Source: Candidatus Cloacimonadota bacterium (GTDB lineage Bacteria; Cloacimonadota; Cloacimonadia; Cloacimonadales; Cloacimonadaceae). Taken from it: a DNA stretch of 8,972 nucleotides. The DNA is taken from contig VGPI01000081.1 of NCBI GenBank assembly GCA_016875595.1, positions 1 to 8,972 on the forward strand, given 5' to 3'. The notes below the pieces were generated by a model. The model saw only the letters and a list, made by a program, of their open reading frames with translations, was not told the DNA's origin and ran no database searches. The translations under genes and the position numbers were made by a program. Shown here one piece after another: positions 6,309 to 8,972 of the stretch. How positions within the stretch are numbered: the stretch's first letter is position 1; each line of letters begins with the position of its first letter.

Positions 6309-8639
6309 ATGCTTAGAATAAGTATGACGCTCTTGTTAGCCGTCATAACAGTAACGTCATTGCTGATGATACTGACTGGTTGCGGCAAATCAGGCAGCCG
6401 GTTTGCCAACCAATTGCCGACGATCCGGATCACTTCATATGAAGGATTGGACGACAGCGGCTATACTTTGAATGATACACTGATTTATCAACAAAGGATC
6501 TACTGGCATGCCAATGATCCGGATGGTGTGATCGTCGGATTTGCTTACCGTGTTCTTAACGAGAACAACAACCCCATCCCTACTCCCGGCAATTACACGA
6601 TTGATACCGATGGTGCTGTTACCCCTGATAATGTTCTCAACACGCTCGGACCCGGCTGGGTGATGCATTATATGCCCGGTGCCGATCAAAGCATCCCCCT
6701 CACCAATCCTCAAGCCCGGAGAACGATCTGGACGACCCGAAAATATGCCGTGATCAATTTCCCGGCTGCCGATGCCGGTGGCAATCCTCTGATCCGGGTA
6801 AGCAAATTCCAGGTCATTGCCGTTGACAATCGAGGCGATATCACAGCCGTTCCAGCCTACAGGATTTTCTCCACCACATCTGACCAGCCGGTCTGTTTTT
6901 TATCCACCACCAAAGGAAATCCGGATGGAAGAGCAGTCGGGGCTGGAATACGGTTGCAGTTTTCAATGCATGATACTGATCCGTACATTATACCCACCCC
7001 ATATCACTACGAGTTCAAGATCCAGAAGCTGAATTACCAGACTAATGCTCTGATCAGCGAGACCCAATGGTACTCCACCAAGGATGAACCTCGCATCAAC
7101 CAGTATCTCCTGACCCGATATACTCAACCGGCATCCATTGATTATGACTTCCAGAATGATCAGCAGGTTTCGGTCACCAGGGTGATTTCCCGCGTATACG
7201 ACCTCGCTGGTGTCGTTTCCGACACTACTTCCATTAAATTTGCCGTCAAATCCGGCTTCCGCCCGGAAACGCTGATCTATAAACAGAGAGTTTACGGCTT
7301 GGGCGATAATCACTATATCGACTACGTTGACGAATCAACCCCGGAAGTTATGCCCTTCACCATTGTCAATGGTTTACAGCGTTTTGCCACCTTGTATTTC
7401 AAGGATGTAAACAATCGTTATGCCGCGATCAACAGCCAAAACTACAAGACCTGGATCAGATGGGGGTGGCACGGCGAGTATGGGGAAATGCTCGCCTCCG
7501 GTGGTTACCGGGTTACTGACAATCCATTCGATAAAAAAATCGATCTGGTCATGCACAAGGATGGCGATACCAGTGTAAACTATTTCAGCGAGATCACTCA
7601 TTTTGACTTGCGACTGAATGGTCAGCCCTACAATTTCCCCCCCCTCGCTCATTCCGTGATCACTGATCCTGTCGATGGCAAACAGTGGCTGCGCATCCCG
7701 CTTTATTCGCCCTTGGGTCAGACCGTCGTGATCACCAGTTTACAGAGCCAGTCACATAGCTTTGAAGTCAGGGCGGTTGATCTGCAAGGTGAGGCAGATC
7801 TTACCCCGGCTGTCTTTGAATTTGATCTGAAACCACCCATTCCAAAGGCACAAAAAGCCGGAATCCTGATTATTGACGATGATGAACATAACAATTCCGT
7901 CCCGGCTGACACCTTGAACGCCAGATATGAATATCTGTTTTCGGCTTTCCCAGGACAGATCAACCGTATTGATCGCTGGACTTCCAATGCCTATCCCGGG
8001 AGCACAAATCCCGACGATCGCGCCAGACACATATCCGCATCCGATCTGCAACCCTATAAGCTCGTTATCTACCACAGTGACAATCCCTTTAAGGCACCAA
8101 ACCTGAAGCTGGATCACGATGCCTATTTGCTGTACCTTGCTCAGGGTGGCAATATGATCATCTCCGGCACTCACCAGTTGTCTTCTGCTTTGGAAGCTAT
8201 GGTTATTGCCACACAAAGGAGTTTCCTGTCATCATTTGGTATAGGTTACAGCCGGACAGCAATGGGATTCCTCAGTCAAAGCCTGACCCTTCGTCCATAC
8301 TTAATTAAAGCGCTCGGACAACTGGGCTATGACAATATAAATCTCCAGTTGCCCAGTTTCAATTCTGTGGTTAATAACAGGCAGGGCTTGTCCTCGGTAA
8401 CCTTCTTCGATTTGTTCTCGGCAGATGTGATCTACCGGCTGGGTTCCAAAACCGTTGGACAGGACAATTTCTCGCCGAACCAAACCGAATATGATCTCTA
8501 TAATAACAAACCGATCGGTCTCCGTAAGATCAATGCCAACAATCGCTGTTATATCTTTGGCTTCCCGCTTTCCTTCATGGACAGAGATCAAGCCAAAGCT
8601 GCGATGAACAAGATCCTGCAAGAACTCGGAATGATCTGA
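6309..8639 (+). CDS. Large predicted lipoprotein with Ig-like region and C-terminal flavodoxin-like domain, function unknown
   Basis: I do not recognise a named family. The 776-residue product starts with a lipoprotein signal: two charged-side residues, a hydrophobic core (LLLAVITVTSLLMIL) and lipobox LTGC with the lipidated Cys at 25, so it is exported and anchored, probably to the outer membrane. Residues about 33-190 and 192-320 look like beta-rich Ig/fibronectin-like modules; IYWHANDPDGVIVGFAYRV and VRAVDLQGEADLTP are typical of such modules. About 330-505 is further beta-rich sequence with a WIRWGWHG stretch. From about 515 the style changes to an alpha/beta fold: KAGILIIDDDEHN, then LQPYKLVIYHSDNP and YLAQGGNMIISG, ending with YIFGFPLSFMDRDQAKAAMNKIL. 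This resembles glutamine-amidotransferase-like/ThuA-like Rossmannoid domains, but no nucleophile cysteine or catalytic triad is evident, so a binding role is more likely. It has no type IX sorting tail. It stands 79 nt after folD and is closed by its own terminator. Confidence 0.85.
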   Translation: MLRISMTLLLAVITVTSLLMILTGCGKSGSRFANQLPTIRITSYEGLDDSGYTLNDTLIYQQRIYWHANDPDGVIVGFAYRVLNENNNPIPTPGNYTIDTDGAVTPDNVLNTLGPGWVMHYMPGADQSIPLTNPQARRTIWTTRKYAVINFPAADAGGNPLIRVSKFQVIAVDNRGDITAVPAYRIFSTTSDQPVCFLSTTKGNPDGRAVGAGIRLQFSMHDTDPYIIPTPYHYEFKIQKLNYQTNALISETQWYSTKDEPRINQYLLTRYTQPASIDYDFQNDQQVSVTRVISRVYDLAGVVSDTTSIKFAVKSGFRPETLIYKQRVYGLGDNHYIDYVDESTPEVMPFTIVNGLQRFATLYFKDVNNRYAAINSQNYKTWIRWGWHGEYGEMLASGGYRVTDNPFDKKIDLVMHKDGDTSVNYFSEITHFDLRLNGQPYNFPPLAHSVITDPVDGKQWLRIPLYSPLGQTVVITSLQSQSHSFEVRAVDLQGEADLTPAVFEFDLKPPIPKAQKAGILIIDDDEHNNSVPADTLNARYEYLFSAFPGQINRIDRWTSNAYPGSTNPDDRARHISASDLQPYKLVIYHSDNPFKAPNLKLDHDAYLLYLAQGGNMIISGTHQLSSALEAMVIATQRSFLSSFGIGYSRTAMGFLSQSLTLRPYLIKALGQLGYDNINLQLPSFNSVVNNRQGLSSVTFFDLFSADVIYRLGSKTVGQDNFSPNQTEYDLYNNKPIGLRKINANNRCYIFGFPLSFMDRDQAKAAMNKILQELGMI
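7637..7644 (+). repeat. Eight-C homopolymer inside the lipoprotein gene
   Basis: An uninterrupted run of eight C encodes the end of Phe and two prolines (NFPPL). It is the longest single-base run I noticed in the window. Gain or loss of one base would frameshift the surface-lipoprotein reading frame at about residue 445. Confidence 0.6.
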
Positions 8640-8662
8640 TCCCCAAGCGAATTGTCTATATG

Positions 8663-8690
8663 ACCGCCGGCTTTACCGCCGGCGGTTTTT
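8663..8690 (+). terminator. Intrinsic (rho-independent) terminator after the lipoprotein gene
   Basis: ACCGCCGGC (8663-8671) pairs perfectly with GCCGGCGGT (8678-8686) around a 6-nt loop, giving a 9-bp stem with eight G-C pairs, immediately followed by T residues through 8690. It lies 24 nt after the lipoprotein stop and is oriented for the + strand only; there is no matching T run on the other side. Confidence 0.93.
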
Positions 8691-8708
8691 CGTTACTCAC
8701 ATTTACCT

Positions 8709-8802
8709 TCCTCCTTGCTTCATTACCTTAGTATAACCTTAGTATAACCTTACGGTCGTAAGGTTATACTAAGGTTATACTAAGGTAATGAAGCAAGGAG
8801 GA
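8709..8802. repeat. Perfect 46-bp-arm inverted repeat (near-palindrome)
   Basis: Every base from 8709 to 8754 is complementary to its partner from 8802 back to 8757, leaving only GT (8755-8756) at the centre; I checked the pairs one by one. Pairing stops outside this span (8708 against 8803 is T/G). Each arm contains an 11-bp tandem unit, ACCTTAGTATA, at 8725-8735 and 8736-8746, then a partial third copy ACCTTAC at 8747-8753; the mirror copies lie at 8765-8786. The outer 14 bp are CCTCCTTGCTTCAT and its complement. As DNA it could extrude a cruciform; as RNA it would form a 46-bp hairpin. It sits behind the terminator, so it is probably not the main transcript end. It may be a dispersed palindromic repeat or a protein-binding array; the sequence alone does not decide. 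Confidence 0.95.
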
Positions 8803-8823
8803 GACAGGGGAAAGTGTGTTTTG

Positions 8824-8850
8824 TTGCAAACTCTCACCCAAACTTGCAAA
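8824..8850. repeat. Direct repeat TTGCAAA, two copies 20 nt apart
   Basis: TTGCAAA is at 8824-8830 and 8844-8850. Both lie on the same face of the helix if 10 bp per turn is assumed, a spacing seen for regulator sites, but no regulator is identified. Confidence 0.4.
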
Positions 8851-8882
8851 TGACAATCATCTGTCAAACTCAAGTTTGACAA
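8851..8882. promoter_or_regulatory. Operator-like dyads built on TGACA/TGTCA
   Basis: TGTCAAACT (8862-8870) and AGTTTGACA (8873-8881) form a perfect 9-bp inverted repeat with a 2-nt spacer. An outer TGACA at 8851-8855 makes a second dyad with TGTCA 8862-8866. The right arm also contains a perfect -35-like TTGACA (8876-8881), but no -10 hexamer stands 16-18 nt downstream, so a promoter is not claimed. It could be the binding site of a dimeric regulator for the gene beyond the window. Confidence 0.4.
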
Positions 8883-8972
8883 GACAATTTTGTAACATGC
8901 TGTGATAGTATTGATTATAAGAGCAATATAATCTCCTGGCACAACAACTGCCATGTTAAGCCCCCATGTTTT

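Larger units (their letters stand above)
8640..8972. other. Intergenic tail with terminator, palindrome and small repeats; no convincing gene
   Basis: These 333 nt contain the terminator (8663-8690), the long inverted repeat (8709-8802) and clustered short repeats (8824-8893), all listed separately. A TATAAT at 8927-8932 stands alone without a matching -35 at normal spacing. The longest frame I found, 59 codons on the minus strand (8954 down to 8775), runs into the palindrome and has no protein-like character. The next gene is expected beyond the window. Confidence 0.7.

Noticed and set aside
8699..8815. CRISPR repeat or array in the palindromic region
   Set aside because: There is a single palindrome with adjacent 11-bp units and no spacers of regular length, so it is not a CRISPR array.
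8797..8905. Small + strand peptide starting at GTG 8816 after GGAGGAG
   Set aside because: Spacing of about 12 nt is long, the 29-residue product is unremarkable, and the GGAGG is explained by the palindrome arm.
8915..8944. Minus-strand promoter with TATAAT (8919 to 8914) and TTGTGC
   Set aside because: Spacing would be 19 nt with a poor -35, and no gene follows on that strand within the window.
8775..8954. Minus-strand small open frame of 59 codons
   Set aside because: It ends inside the palindrome, lacks a clear ribosome binding site, and the translation has no protein-like pattern.

Overview
The window carries a compact, co-oriented (+ strand) block of bacterial housekeeping genes, followed by a large lipoprotein gene and a structured intergenic tail. 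Overall GC looks close to 50%. Gene starts mostly have recognisable Shine-Dalgarno sites, and genes are packed with gaps of a few bases or overlaps of 1-4 nt. The combination of pheT, a ZapB-like coiled coil, zapA, RNase Y, YmdB and a divergent FolD points to a Gram-negative organism of the FCB superphylum or a related candidate phylum. So does the Ig-like/flavodoxin-like lipoprotein. My best guess is Cloacimonadota, but that is an inference from style and gene order, not a demonstrated assignment.

Layout: 1-2167 is the 3' nine-tenths of pheT, with its 5' end outside the window. 2171-2491 encodes a 106-residue coiled-coil protein (ZapB-like) and 2496-2765 encodes ZapA. The 240-nt gap before the next gene (2766-3006) can be folded into a 6S RNA-like structure starting right at the zapA stop, the classic zapA-ssrS arrangement. 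3007-4581 is rny (RNase Y), 4581-5369 ymdB and 5366-6229 folD; these three are joined by TAATG and ATGA overlaps and are almost certainly translated from one message. 6309-8639 is a 776-residue predicted lipoprotein of unknown function, closed by a strong intrinsic terminator at 8663-8690.

The last 333 nt (8640-8972) hold no convincing gene. They do hold a perfect 46-bp-arm inverted repeat with a 2-nt centre (8709-8802), itself built from 11-bp tandem units, followed by a cluster of small TTGCAAA and TGACA/TGTCA repeats.

Functionally the block joins translation (PheT), Z-ring assembly (ZapA and the ZapB-like protein), growth-phase control of RNA polymerase (6S RNA), mRNA turnover (RNase Y), a phosphodiesterase that often accompanies it (YmdB), and one-carbon folate metabolism (FolD). 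I found no unambiguous new defence or mobile system. The points most worth a second look are the 6S RNA candidate with competing pairing partners, the FolD that lacks the canonical catalytic lysine, and the long palindrome.
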